Below the pieces are notes generated by a model. That model did no database searches and was not told the DNA's origin. It saw only the letters and a program-made list of their open reading frames with translations. Below, piece by piece: positions 9,532-22,565 of a stretch of DNA of 64,000 nucleotides (the stretch's first letter is position 1; every line of letters starts with the position of its first letter). The translations under genes were made by a program, and so were the position numbers. Origin of the DNA: Cupriavidus metallidurans CH34 (GTDB lineage: Bacteria; Pseudomonadota; Gammaproteobacteria; Burkholderiales; Burkholderiaceae); assembly GCF_000196015.1 (NCBI RefSeq), contig NC_007973.1, positions 2,728,001 through 2,792,000 on the forward strand. Direction: 5' to 3'.

Positions 9532-10374
9532 TCAGGGCATGGGCCGGCGACCGCCGATCACCATCCTGACCCGCTCGGCCGCCATGCCGGTCCGCACCAC
9601 GCGCGCCTCGGACGCCTCGCCCGGCTGGTACAGGCGATAGAACTCCAGCACCGTGGCGACATACTGCTGCGTCTCGGGATATGGCGGGATCTGGTTGTTG
9701 TAGCGTTGCACGGCGCCCTCACCGGCGTTGTAAGCGGCCAGCACCAGCTCCAGGTTGTTCGGGAACAGCTCCATCAGCCAGCGCAGGTACCGCACACCGG
9801 TGGTGATGTTCAGACGTGGATCGGCCAGTTTCTGCTCCACGGTCCCGCGCTTGTCTGCGGCGATGCCGAAGCGCGCGCCCGTGTCCGGAATCACCTGCAT
9901 CAGCCCGATCGCGCCCTTCGGCGACACCGCCGTCGGATTGAAGCCGCTCTCCACGGCCATCACGGCCTTGACCAGTGCTGGGTCCACGTTCTGCGCCGCA
10001 GCCGCCTTCTGGATGATCGGATCGACCATCGCCAGGTTCGGATGGTTGAGCACGTAGCGGTACAGCTTCTCGCGTTCGGGGTCCAGCTTGCCGCCGGGCA
10101 GGCCACCCCGGGGCAGATTGCGCATGTTGCTCGAATCGAAGCTGCCGCCATCCTTCATGAACAGCTTGTAGCGCGCATCGAGCTTCGCATCGGCAAAGTG
10201 CGCCACGCCATCGGCGTCGATAAAGCCCCAGAGCTCCGCATGGGCAGGCGCGGCAAGGCAGAGCGACGCCAGCGCGGCAAGCATTCCTGCCACCCGCGCT
10301 GCCACCCGCGCCACCATTCGCCCAGATCGGCGGAATCGATCGAATCGTCCGATGTTGTTGCTGCCCTGCCTCAT
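9532..10374 (-). CDS. Lytic transglycosylase, SLT domain, secreted
   Basis: 280-aa periplasmic murein lytic transglycosylase, which cleaves the MurNAc-GlcNAc bond. An N-terminal Arg-rich segment and hydrophobic signal peptide end near LAAPAHA-ELWG. A short DUF4124-like beta region (WGFIDADGVAHFAD) comes next. The SLT domain has the catalytic Glu in MAVESGFNPTAVSPKG, then GLMQVIPDTG and LAAYNAGEGAV. It sits between parE (12 bp upstream) and parC (154 bp downstream), implying co-transcription of a cell-wall enzyme with both topoisomerase IV subunits. Confidence 0.92.
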   Translation of the reverse strand: MRQGSNNIGRFDRFRRSGRMVARVAARVAGMLAALASLCLAAPAHAELWGFIDADGVAHFADAKLDARYKLFMKDGGSFDSSNMRNLPRGGLPGGKLDPEREKLYRYVLNHPNLAMVDPIIQKAAAAQNVDPALVKAVMAVESGFNPTAVSPKGAIGLMQVIPDTGARFGIAADKRGTVEQKLADPRLNITTGVRYLRWLMELFPNNLELVLAAYNAGEGAVQRYNNQIPPYPETQQYVATVLEFYRLYQPGEASEARVVRTGMAAERVRMVIGGRRPMP

Positions 10375-10386
10375 TGCGCATCGCCG

Positions 10387-12381
<1,995 letters not shown>

Positions 12382-12582
12382 GGAGTCGTTTTGCGGAAAG
12401 TGGGACGCCCGGCCGTCGGCGGCCGGAATGCGCAGCATTGTAATGGATGGGCGCGGCACGAATCCCGCGCCGGCAAGATTGAATGGCGCGGAGTAAACTC
12501 GCCGGACCGCGCATACGGCACCCCCGCAGTCGCTATAACAGCCGTCGACATAACAATAGAAACAATACCTACCGAGCCCGAC
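12382..12582. promoter_or_regulatory. Divergent promoter region, parE / MFS gene
   Basis: 201-bp gap between two divergent starts. It must hold promoters for the parE operon and the MFS carrier. A short AT-rich stretch (CATAACAATAGAAACAATACC) at about 12549-12569 is the only visible candidate for a -10/leader region of the MFS gene. Confidence 0.4.
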
Positions 12583-13794
12583 ATGACTGACCGCAAACTC
12601 TCCCTGACCACCGTCCTCGTGTGCGGTGGGCTGCTCGTGACGCTCTCGATGGGCATCCGGCATGGCTTTGGCCTGTTCAACCTGCCGATCACACAAACCC
12701 ATGGCTGGAGCCGGGAGACCTTCGCCTTTGCCCTGGCGCTGCAGAACCTGATGTGGGGCGCCAGCCAGCCGATCACCGGTGCGCTGGCCGACAAGTTCGG
12801 CGCCCTGCGCATCATGATCATCGGCGTGGCGCTCTATGTGGCCGGGCTGATCGTCATGGGACTGGCCACCAGCGGCACCGCCTTTGCCACGGGCGCCGGG
12901 GTGCTGATCGGCATCGCGCAGTCCGGCACCACGTACAGCGTGGTCTATGGCGTGATCGGCCGCGTGGCCAGCGCGGAGAAGCGCGTCTGGGCCATGGGCA
13001 TCGCAGCAGCGGCTGGGTCTTTCGGTCAGTTCCTGATGATTCCGGTGGAACAGACACTGATTTCCACCATGGGCTGGCAAAACGCGCTATTCATCCTGGC
13101 ATTCCTCGCGTGCTTCATGCTGCCTCTGGCACTGACGCTGCGGGAACCGAAAATGGTCGCGACGACCACCGGCCATCACCAGACCATCGGCGAAGCGACG
13201 CGCGAGGCGTTCGGCAACCGCAATTTCCAGTTGCTGACGCTCGGCTACTTCGTCTGCGGCTTCCAGGTGGTGTTCATCGGCGTGCATCTGGCCCCTTACC
13301 TCAAGGACCGGGGCTTCACCGATCCCAAGGTCGCCACGGTGGCGCTGGCGCTGATCGGCCTGTTCAATGTGTTCGGCACCTATACGGCCGGGTCGATGGG
13401 CCAGCGGATGCCCAAGCGCTACCTGCTGTCGTTCATCTATATCGCGCGCTCGGTGGTGATCGCCGGCTACCTGCTGATGCCGCTGACGGCGGCCAGCACC
13501 TGGGTGTTCGCGGCGCTGATGGGCTTCTTGTGGCTGTCGACCGTACCGCTGACCAACGGGATCATCGCCCAGGTGTTTGGCGTGAAGTACCTGTCGATGC
13601 TGTCGGGTGTGGTGTTCTTCTCGCACCAGATCGGCAGCTTCCTGGGCGCATGGCTGGGTGGCTACCTGTTCGACAAGACCGGCAGTTACAGCACCGTATG
13701 GATGATCGCGATCGCGCTGGGCTTGATGGCCGCGGTAGTCAACCTGCCGATCCGCGAGCAGGCGCTGGTCCGTCCACAACCCGTGGGGGCCTGA
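12583..13794 (+). CDS. MFS transporter, oxalate/formate antiporter-like
   Basis: 403-aa 12-helix major facilitator protein. The N-terminal half carries GIRHGFGLFNLPITQ and the loop-2 motif GALADKFGALRIMI. The C-terminal half includes GSMGQRMPKRYLL and SHQIGSFLGAWLGGYLFDKTG. The pattern is of monocarboxylate/OFA-type carriers of unknown substrate. ATG at 12583 was chosen because the open frame upstream is merely antisense to slt and parE. A 41-codon membrane-protein gene begins 1 bp after its stop, so the pair is likely an operon. Confidence 0.88.
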   Translation: MTDRKLSLTTVLVCGGLLVTLSMGIRHGFGLFNLPITQTHGWSRETFAFALALQNLMWGASQPITGALADKFGALRIMIIGVALYVAGLIVMGLATSGTAFATGAGVLIGIAQSGTTYSVVYGVIGRVASAEKRVWAMGIAAAAGSFGQFLMIPVEQTLISTMGWQNALFILAFLACFMLPLALTLREPKMVATTTGHHQTIGEATREAFGNRNFQLLTLGYFVCGFQVVFIGVHLAPYLKDRGFTDPKVATVALALIGLFNVFGTYTAGSMGQRMPKRYLLSFIYIARSVVIAGYLLMPLTAASTWVFAALMGFLWLSTVPLTNGIIAQVFGVKYLSMLSGVVFFSHQIGSFLGAWLGGYLFDKTGSYSTVWMIAIALGLMAAVVNLPIREQALVRPQPVGA

Positions 13795-13795
13795 G

Positions 13796-13921
13796 ATGAG
13801 ACTGGCCAAGGGCCTTGGATTCCTTGCCCTGGCGGCGCTGCTGACGCTGGGATTTCTGGCTTACCTGCGCCCAGCGTTCATGGTCGACCTGACCAATATG
13901 GTGCTGGCGTGGTGCGGATGA
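13796..13921 (+). CDS. Small single-helix membrane protein
   Basis: 41 aa, starting MRLAKGLGFLALAALLTLG and ending NMVLAWCG. One transmembrane helix (about residues 5-24) is followed by a short PAFMVDLTNMV tail. The ATG lies 1 bp after the MFS stop. I infer a real gene from the coupled position, the clean membrane helix and codon use like its neighbour. It may accompany the transporter; function unknown. Confidence 0.6.
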   Translation: MRLAKGLGFLALAALLTLGFLAYLRPAFMVDLTNMVLAWCG

Positions 13922-13941
13922 GTGGATTGACTACCGACCAG

Positions 13942-13972
13942 CCCCTCTCTCCCACGCCGTGGGAGAGAAGGT
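13942..13972. repeat. REP-like intergenic hairpin, copy 2
   Basis: TCTCTCCCAC, loop GCC, GTGGGAGAGA gives a perfect 10-bp stem between the MFS operon end and the uup stop. It could end transcription from both sides. Confidence 0.6.
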
Positions 13973-13990
13973 GAAAACCAAGGGCAACGC

Positions 13991-15916
<1,926 letters not shown>

Positions 15917-16170
15917 GGTGGGTCCGACTGAGTAGGCCCAAGATTGTAGACGAGTCGCAGGCGTCGGCACCCATAAGGTGCCCCGAGAAAAGAAGTTCAT
16001 TGCCGATCTGCATGACCGCCTGGAAACAAAAAGGGCCAACTGCCCACCGTCAACCGCTTTGATCCTGGCCGCCAACCATCGCTGATGACGGTCTACGTGC
16101 TCAAGAACGGCCTCAAGGCGCCGTGGGACTGGGACTGCCAGCACTCGGGCTCCGCCAGCGGCGCGCGGCG

Positions 16171-18915
16171 TCAACGTTCACAGAGCGCAAATTTGCGGGC
16201 CACGATGATGGCCTCGTAGCGACTTGTCACCTGCAGCTTGACGAAAATATTCTTGAGGTTCCACTTCACGGTCTGCACGCTGATATTGAGCGTCAGTGCG
16301 ATCCGCTTGTTGGACATGGATTGCTCCAGCAGCGCAATGACTTCCAGCTCACGGCGCGTCAGCACCGGTACCGGCATATCGTCTTTCGGACCGCCCACTC
16401 CTTCGTCGTTCGACTCGATGGGGATCGGTGGCCAGGTCACTCCAGCGCTTTCGAGCACCGGACACTCACCCATGAGCCCCCTCACGTATTCCACAAGTGC
16501 GGCACCACCTCCCACGCCAGCGCGCAGCAGTATGCCGTGCAGCCCCTCCCCCTCCTCGATCAGCGTCCGGTGCAGGCCCAGCCGATAGCACGCTGCCAGC
16601 GCCGATTGCATGCAGGCGTGCGCCTCTGCCCTCCTGCCCAGCGCCTCCAGGGCCCGGGTCTGGAGGAAATCGCTCACGGCAAGCAGGCGGCCGTTGCTCA
16701 TCGCACCGATGAAGGGACGGGCAGCGTCCAGCGCGATCAAGGCCTCCCGCGCGAGCCCCATGGCAAGCAGCAAGCGCGTGCGTGACATCGCTACGACGGC
16801 ACCAACTTCGGCGAACTGCGGGTCGGTGTCCGCGTGGGTGCTGGCAATCTCGTCCAGCGCAGTCTGCATGGACCGCGCATGGCGCCAATCGCCGTAGCTC
16901 AACACAATGCGCTGCTGCTCCGCCAGCATGCATGCCACCCCTCGGTGCGCGCCAATGGCCCGGAAGTGCACTTCCGCCCTGGTGAAGTAGGCCAGCGCAT
17001 CCTGCGGTGATTCGCGCAGGCTCATGATCCGCCCGAACACCTGCGCCGCACGCAGCCGCAGGTCGGCAGAGGCGGCTCGCAGGGCCGTCCGGCAGTGCAG
17101 CAAGGCCTCGCGGGCCTCATCGACGCGGTCGAGCTCGTACCAGGCCTGCGCCATCACGGCAGTACAGGTCACGGCGCAGAGCGAGCGGTCCCCGTGTATG
17201 GTCCGCGCGCGGCGCAGGACCATGGCGCCGATGCGCTCGGCCTCCAGGGCGTCCCCCTCGCGCATCGCCACGCCGGCGACGGTCGCCGCTGCGACCAGCG
17301 CAAGTTCACCGCGGCCCGTACGCGTGCTGCGCGCGGCCGGCGAGTGGTAAAGATCGCGCGCGCGCAAATGCTGACCCTGCACGGACAGCCAGCGCATACG
17401 CAGCGCGAGCTCAACGTCCTGCAAGGCGTCGGGCGTGGACCCCGGCTCATCGGTCTGTAGCACCTGGAGCGCCTGTAGCGCCGTCAGCGCCGTCAGCGCG
17501 GCGGCACCATCGTCGCGATGGGTGGCAATCAGCGCCCTGAGCAGCAGGACATGGCGGGCAGCGGCCGCATCGGTGCCAGTCGAGCCCGACTGTTCCACGC
17601 TTCGCAGCCACTGCTCGGCCAGGTCGTGCCGTCCCGACAACGCACAGGCCCATGTGCCCATGGACAGCAGCCGTGGGTGGCCGGCCAGCCGTTCGCAGCC
17701 GACGCTTTCCAGCCAGCGCGAAAAGACTCCGAGCTGTGCCAGGCTATGCGGCGGCGGCAAAGCACGGTCTACCAGCTGCGTCACCAGGCCGAGATCGTCA
17801 CTCAGGACCGCGCTGCGCATGGCTTCGGCAAAACGTCCGCGCTGTATGAACCAGTGCGCCGCCCGGTAGTGAAGCGGCCTGGCATCGATGCCGACGCTCG
17901 CGCGCCGCTTGCCGAGATACGTGCGAAAGATGGGATGGAAGCGATACCACCGCTGGCCGTCGCGTCGCTCGACCGGCAACAGAAACATATGCTGCGAGAG
18001 AATTTCAGCCAGGTACCCCGCAGCATCCGCGCATCCGGTGACGCTGGCGGCCAGATCCGCGTGGAAGCAGCGCAGCACCGAAACCTGGAGAACGAAGTCA
18101 AGAAGTTCGGGCGACAACTCGTCAATCACCTCTTCCGACAGGTAGGCGTCGAGATTGTCACTGTCGCAAACACACTTACGCGCCGTCTTGCCATCCGGAA
18201 ACTGGCTGCACATAGCCCGACTGGCCAGGCGCACACCGACCGGCCAACCGTCCGTGATGTCATGGATTTGCCATGCCGACTCGGGGCCGAGCCGGACATC
18301 CGGCCGAGCTTTCAGGAAGGCCTCCGTTTCATCCAGGTTGAACAGCAGTTCGGCACCATCAACGGCGACCACATCTTCCATGGCCAGCAAGCGCCCCAGC
18401 CGCAGGGCTGGCTTGGTGCGAGACGCAATCACAAGATGCAGGCCCGGGAGCATGGCATCGGCCATGGCCTGCACCAGTCCCACCGTCGCAGGATCGCCGA
18501 CGTGATGGAAGTCGTCGATCATCAGGTACGATTCGCCAGGTGCTTGTGCCAGAGCATCAAGCAGGGCTGCCGCGAGATCGAATTCGTCAGAAGAATCTTC
18601 GGTAGTGACCATCTTCGCCGGCGCCACGGACACGCCGGCACGACCCAGCGCGCTTTCCAGGACCGCACAGAATTTCGGCAATGTCCCGTCGCCAGCGGCC
18701 AGCGTCACCCACAGCACGCGCGCGCCGGCCTGCTCCAGGTGGTGATGCCATTGCGCCATCAGGGTCGTCTTGCCGAAGCCCGCGCCAGCGGTCAGCAGAA
18801 AGAGTTTTCTGTCACCTGCCGCATGCAGCTTGCCAATCAGACGTTGGCGGATCGTCGTGCCGCTACCCAGACGTGGCGGCACGATCTTCGGCAAGATGCG
18901 CGAAGGCAGACTCAT
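16171..18915 (-). CDS. LAL/MalT-type LuxR transcriptional activator 1
   Basis: 914-aa signal-dependent ATPase regulator. The N-terminal NTPase has Walker A GAGFGKTT (about 44-50) and YLMIDDFHHVGD as Walker B. A long TPR-like helical middle follows, then a C-terminal LuxR helix-turn-helix (LTRRELEVIALLEQSMSNKRIA ... TVKWNLKNIF). MalT-family proteins bind an inducer and ATP, then activate promoters. ATG at 18915 is chosen for its AAGGAG site; the 40 extra upstream residues are Pro/Gly-rich and unlike the family. It lies downstream of the ligase gene on the same strand and closes the left end of the acyl-CoA cluster. Confidence 0.9.
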   Translation of the reverse strand: MSLPSRILPKIVPPRLGSGTTIRQRLIGKLHAAGDRKLFLLTAGAGFGKTTLMAQWHHHLEQAGARVLWVTLAAGDGTLPKFCAVLESALGRAGVSVAPAKMVTTEDSSDEFDLAAALLDALAQAPGESYLMIDDFHHVGDPATVGLVQAMADAMLPGLHLVIASRTKPALRLGRLLAMEDVVAVDGAELLFNLDETEAFLKARPDVRLGPESAWQIHDITDGWPVGVRLASRAMCSQFPDGKTARKCVCDSDNLDAYLSEEVIDELSPELLDFVLQVSVLRCFHADLAASVTGCADAAGYLAEILSQHMFLLPVERRDGQRWYRFHPIFRTYLGKRRASVGIDARPLHYRAAHWFIQRGRFAEAMRSAVLSDDLGLVTQLVDRALPPPHSLAQLGVFSRWLESVGCERLAGHPRLLSMGTWACALSGRHDLAEQWLRSVEQSGSTGTDAAAARHVLLLRALIATHRDDGAAALTALTALQALQVLQTDEPGSTPDALQDVELALRMRWLSVQGQHLRARDLYHSPAARSTRTGRGELALVAAATVAGVAMREGDALEAERIGAMVLRRARTIHGDRSLCAVTCTAVMAQAWYELDRVDEAREALLHCRTALRAASADLRLRAAQVFGRIMSLRESPQDALAYFTRAEVHFRAIGAHRGVACMLAEQQRIVLSYGDWRHARSMQTALDEIASTHADTDPQFAEVGAVVAMSRTRLLLAMGLAREALIALDAARPFIGAMSNGRLLAVSDFLQTRALEALGRRAEAHACMQSALAACYRLGLHRTLIEEGEGLHGILLRAGVGGGAALVEYVRGLMGECPVLESAGVTWPPIPIESNDEGVGGPKDDMPVPVLTRRELEVIALLEQSMSNKRIALTLNISVQTVKWNLKNIFVKLQVTSRYEAIIVARKFALCER

Positions 18916-19025
18916 CGCTTCAGGACTCCTTGCGGTATCGGCACGGGCAGGTTGTCCCGGGGATGCAGGCGCCCCGGGACGCCAAAGCTGCTCCCCTGCG
19001 GCATTGCCGCCGCCGGGGAGCGCGG

Positions 19026-20576
19026 TTACTTCCAATGGCGCTTGCGCAGCTCGTTCTTGAGCACCTTGCCGACGCTCGACAACGGCAGCGCATCGACGAA
19101 CTCGACGCTGCGTGGGATCTTGTAGCCGGCAATCCGCTCACGGCAATGGGACTGGATCGACTCGAGCGTAGCGCTCTCGCCCTGCCGGAGAACCACCACC
19201 GCATGCACGGACTCACCCCACTTCTCGTGGGGCACACCGATCACAGACGACTGCGCGACGGCCGGATGACTCGCCAGCGCCTTCTCCACCTCGGCGGAAT
19301 AGACGTTCTCGCCACCGCTGATGATCATGTCCTTCAGGCGGTCGACCAGGAACAGGAAGCCGTCCTTGTCCATGTACCCACCGTCGCCGGTATGCATCCA
19401 GCCATTGCGGATCGCCTCCGCGGTAGCCTGCGGCTGGTTCCAGTAGCCGAGCATCACATTCGGGCCACGTACGATGATCTCGCCCACGGTACCGCGCGGG
19501 ACCTCGTTGCCCCTGGAGTCGACCACCTTGACCTCAACGGTATGCGCCGGGCGGCCGACTGAATACATCTTGCCGCTCGCCTGCGCCGCCGCGTCGTGAT
19601 ACTCCGGGCCAAGCATTGTGGCCACCGGTGCCAGCTCGGTCATGCCATAGCCCTGCGAAAAGCGCACCGCTGGGAAGGTCTGCCTGGTGCGCTCCAGCAG
19701 CGCAGGGGTCATCGGCGAGGCGCCATAGCGCAGGCTGTTCAGCGACGACAGGTCCAGCTCGGCCGCGCGCCCCGGATGCCGGTCCATCCAGTCCAGCCCC
19801 ATCTGGATCATGGTCGGCGCCAGCAGGACGGCCGTCACCCTGTCCTGCGCAATCCCCTCCATCATGCGGCCAGGATCGAAGGCGGATATCGCCACATGCG
19901 TGCCACCGACGAGGAACACAGCGTTGATCGACGCGAAGCATGCCAGGTGGAACATCGGCATCACATGCATCATCACGATGGATTCATCCACCGTGCCCGA
20001 CATCGGCTGGTTGCATGCCGACGAGATCAGGTTCGCATGGCTGAGCATCACCCCCTTCGGGAAGCCGGTGGTGCCTCCGGTGTAGAAAATCCCCGCCAGG
20101 TCGTCGCCGTGACGGTAGGCGTCTTCCATCGGAGCGCTGTCCGCAATCAGGGTTTCATAGTTCAGCATGCCTGCCGGGGTCTCTCCGTCACCGGCATAGA
20201 TGACGTGGCGCACGGTCGTGCACTCGGCCGCGACCTTCTGCGCAACCTCGGTGAACGGGTCGTCGACAATCAGCACCGCAGTGCCGGAGTCCTTGAACGA
20301 ATACGCGATCTCTGCCGCACTCCAGCGGAAGTTGACAGGGTTGAGCACGGCGCCTGCCCACGGTACCGCCATGTAATACTCGATGTAGCGCGCCGAGTTA
20401 AGCGAGAACATTGCTACACGTTCGCCTTCGGCCACGCCCAGCTTGCGCAGCGCACCGGCCAGCCGCGCGACGCGATCCCCGATTTCGGCGTAGGTCAGCG
20501 CACGGCCGTTAAAACGTACTGCGACCTTGTCTGGTCGCTGCTGCATCGAGCGGTGCAGCGCCTGGGTCATATACAT
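19026..20576 (-). CDS. Acyl-CoA synthetase (AMP-forming)
   Basis: 516-aa ANL-superfamily ligase. The P-loop-like AMP motif is FYTGGTTGFPKGVMLSH, followed by the A5 region GYGMTELAPV, the hinge GDGGYMDKDGFLFLVDRLKD and the catalytic-Lys end segment YKIPRSVEFVDALPLSSVGKVLK. It activates a carboxylic acid to its CoA thioester, the entry step of the neighbouring beta-oxidation genes. Exact chain length or ring substrate is not readable. Start at 20576 (MYMTQALHR); 20570 is an alternative. It is in the left arm, all leftward. Confidence 0.9.
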   Translation of the reverse strand: MYMTQALHRSMQQRPDKVAVRFNGRALTYAEIGDRVARLAGALRKLGVAEGERVAMFSLNSARYIEYYMAVPWAGAVLNPVNFRWSAAEIAYSFKDSGTAVLIVDDPFTEVAQKVAAECTTVRHVIYAGDGETPAGMLNYETLIADSAPMEDAYRHGDDLAGIFYTGGTTGFPKGVMLSHANLISSACNQPMSGTVDESIVMMHVMPMFHLACFASINAVFLVGGTHVAISAFDPGRMMEGIAQDRVTAVLLAPTMIQMGLDWMDRHPGRAAELDLSSLNSLRYGASPMTPALLERTRQTFPAVRFSQGYGMTELAPVATMLGPEYHDAAAQASGKMYSVGRPAHTVEVKVVDSRGNEVPRGTVGEIIVRGPNVMLGYWNQPQATAEAIRNGWMHTGDGGYMDKDGFLFLVDRLKDMIISGGENVYSAEVEKALASHPAVAQSSVIGVPHEKWGESVHAVVVLRQGESATLESIQSHCRERIAGYKIPRSVEFVDALPLSSVGKVLKNELRKRHWK

Positions 20577-20693
20577 GTCGTTGTCTCTGCATTCGTTATC
20601 CGCACGTGCGGCAGCGAGCCTCTTGAAGGGCCGCTTTGGCAGCCAGGCGCGCCTTGCCCGCCACCGGCAGGCAAGGCTGTGGCCCCGATCCGA

Positions 20694-21527
20694 TCAGAAG
20701 TTTGCGCCAGGGCCACCGCCACAGTACAGAACCTGGCCGGACAGGAAGTTCGACTCCGGCGTGCAAAGCAGATAGACAGCGCCAGCTGCCTCTTCGGCCC
20801 TGCCCGCGCGGCCGACCGGAATCATGCGGCTGGCGCCGTCGAGCATTGCCTGCTGCACGCCGACCTTGATCTCACGGCCTTCGATACTGACGCTCTTGCT
20901 CTGGTCCGCCGCCAGCGCCTGGGTGAGGCGCGTTTCGATCAGACCGAACGCCACGGCGTTGACGTTGACCTTCAGGCGGCCCCACTCCTTGGCCAGCGTC
21001 TTGGTCATGCCCAGGATGCCGGCCTTGGCGGCGGAGTAGTTCGACTGCCCGGCATTGCCACCGGCCGCACCCGAGGAAATGTTGACGACCTTGCGGAAGA
21101 CTTCGCGGCCTTCGGCGGCTTCGGCCTTGGCCGCAGCGCTGATGACGGGCTGTGCGGCACGCAGGATGCGGAACGGTGCGGTCAAGTGGCAGTCGAGTAT
21201 GGCGTACCACTGCTCGTCGGTCATCTTCTGGATCACGTTGTCCCAGGTGTAGCCGGCGTTGTTGACGATGATGTCGATGCCCTTGAAACTGTCGACCGTG
21301 GTCTTGATGAGGCGGTCGGCAAAATCAGGCGCGGTCACGCTGCCGACGCAGGCCACGGCTTCGCCGCCGTTTGCACGGATCAGCTCCACCACTTCTTGCG
21401 CCGGATCGGCGTCCAGGTCGTTCACGACCACACGGGCGCCTTCTGCCGCCAGTTTCATTGCGACTTCACGGCCGATGCCACGGCCCGAGCCGGTGACGAT
21501 GGCGGACTTTCCTGCGAGCTTGCTCAT
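20694..21527 (-). CDS. SDR dehydrogenase, (3R)-hydroxyacyl-CoA type, left arm
   Basis: 277-aa short-chain dehydrogenase with cofactor loop TGSGRGIG, IIVNNAGYTWDNVIQKM, the catalytic Ser in NISSGAAGG and YSAAK. Asp in VVVNDLDADP favours NAD. It resembles the dehydrogenase part of peroxisomal multifunctional enzyme 2 and FabG. It should oxidise the (3R)-hydroxyacyl-CoA made by the adjacent MaoC hydratase. The start at 21527 (AAAGGAACC upstream) matches that of its mirror paralog at 27689-28519. No separate promoter is visible in the short gaps. Confidence 0.9.
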   Translation of the reverse strand: MSKLAGKSAIVTGSGRGIGREVAMKLAAEGARVVVNDLDADPAQEVVELIRANGGEAVACVGSVTAPDFADRLIKTTVDSFKGIDIIVNNAGYTWDNVIQKMTDEQWYAILDCHLTAPFRILRAAQPVISAAAKAEAAEGREVFRKVVNISSGAAGGNAGQSNYSAAKAGILGMTKTLAKEWGRLKVNVNAVAFGLIETRLTQALAADQSKSVSIEGREIKVGVQQAMLDGASRMIPVGRAGRAEEAAGAVYLLCTPESNFLSGQVLYCGGGPGANF

Positions 21528-21606
21528 TGCATGGTTCCTTTCGATGCTGGATGCGGGGGCCACGTCATGGCCCGTCCGCGAATGGATGGCAGTTCGGCCT
21601 GGTGAC

Positions 21607-22026
21607 TCAGTGCAGCGCCACCACGGCTTCGCCAAGCAACTTCTCTTCGCCGTACTGGTTCGTGCACTTGAGCGCGACCTTGATACGTTTCTCGCCGCTT
21701 TCCTCGTACTTCTCGGTGACCACGCCCGTGCAGGTTGGCTGGTTGCCCAGATGGGTGATGCCGGTGAACCGGATCGACACATTGCGCACCTGCGACTGCG
21801 GCACCCAGCCGGTCAGCAGGCGGCCAAGGTACGCGGCCGACAGCATGCCGTGCGCGAACACATCCGGCATGCGCGCCTTGCGGGCAAAGTCGATGTCGAT
21901 ATGAATGGGATTGTGGTCGCCGGAGGCACCGGCGTAGAGCGCCAGCGTAGTGCGGTTGATCGCCGGCAATGCCAGCGCAGGCAGCTTGTCGCCAATCTTC
22001 ACGTCATCGAAGCGGGTGGATTGCAT
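21607..22026 (-). CDS. MaoC-like (R)-specific enoyl-CoA hydratase, catalytic subunit
   Basis: 139-aa single-hotdog hydratase. The full hydratase-2 motif YAGASGDHNPIHIDIDFA is present, giving catalytic Asp and His, followed by FAHGML. It adds water to trans-2-enoyl-CoA to give the (3R)-hydroxy product. It is paired with the non-catalytic-type hotdog gene 23 bp upstream, as in heterodimeric HadAB/HtdAB-like enzymes. Confidence 0.9.
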   Translation of the reverse strand: MQSTRFDDVKIGDKLPALALPAINRTTLALYAGASGDHNPIHIDIDFARKARMPDVFAHGMLSAAYLGRLLTGWVPQSQVRNVSIRFTGITHLGNQPTCTGVVTEKYEESGEKRIKVALKCTNQYGEEKLLGEAVVALH

Positions 22027-22049
22027 GATTCTCTTCTCCTTGTCGATGG

Positions 22050-22499
22050 TCAGCCGCGACGTTCCACGAGCGTGCCGCGCATGTCGGCGACGTGCTCGCC
22101 GTTCTGGTTGGTGACGCGCGTCGTGGTGACAACGAAGTGCAGCGCTCCGCCCTTCTTGTCATAGACGTCGGTGAGGGTCGTCTCGAATTGCAGGACGTCG
22201 CCGGCATAGGCCATACGGTGGTAGTCGAATGCCTGCTCGGCGTGCAGGATGCGGCCCAGGTCCAGTTGCAGCACTTTCATGCGGTCGATGCCGGAAGCGG
22301 CCGCGACATCGCTGTTCAGGCACATGAAGAAGGTGGGCGGAACTGGCAGCGAACGATGGCCGGCGTCGCGCGCAGCGGATTCATCCACGTATTCCGGACT
22401 GGTCTCGCCGGTCGCCTTGGCGAAGAAGCGCAGGCGCCCTTTCTCCACGTCGATCGACCCCTTGCCGAGGTCCATCCCAATCATGCTCTTGTCAGCCAT
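22050..22499 (-). CDS. MaoC-like dehydratase, N-terminal/accessory hotdog subunit
   Basis: 149-aa hotdog protein of the MaoC_dehydrat_N type. It begins FAKATGETSPEYVDESAA and contains PVPPTFFMC, typical of the substrate-binding half. The Gly-Asp-x-Asn-Pro-x-x-His motif is absent, so it is probably the structural/substrate-binding partner of the catalytic subunit downstream. Comparable to HadA in HadAB heterodimers (inference from family). Confidence 0.85.
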   Translation of the reverse strand: MADKSMIGMDLGKGSIDVEKGRLRFFAKATGETSPEYVDESAARDAGHRSLPVPPTFFMCLNSDVAAASGIDRMKVLQLDLGRILHAEQAFDYHRMAYAGDVLQFETTLTDVYDKKGGALHFVVTTTRVTNQNGEHVADMRGTLVERRG

Positions 22500-22565
22500 C
22501 TGATGTTCTCCTCTCGATAGTCATGGCCGGACGCGGGCCATACCCGCTCCCGCGCCGATCTGGCC

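Noticed and set aside
16084..16218. Short rightward frame MTVYVLKNGLKAPWDWD between uup and the first LAL gene
   Set aside because: It overlaps the LAL stop, has no clear ribosome site and an Arg/Ser-rich end; insufficient to call a gene.
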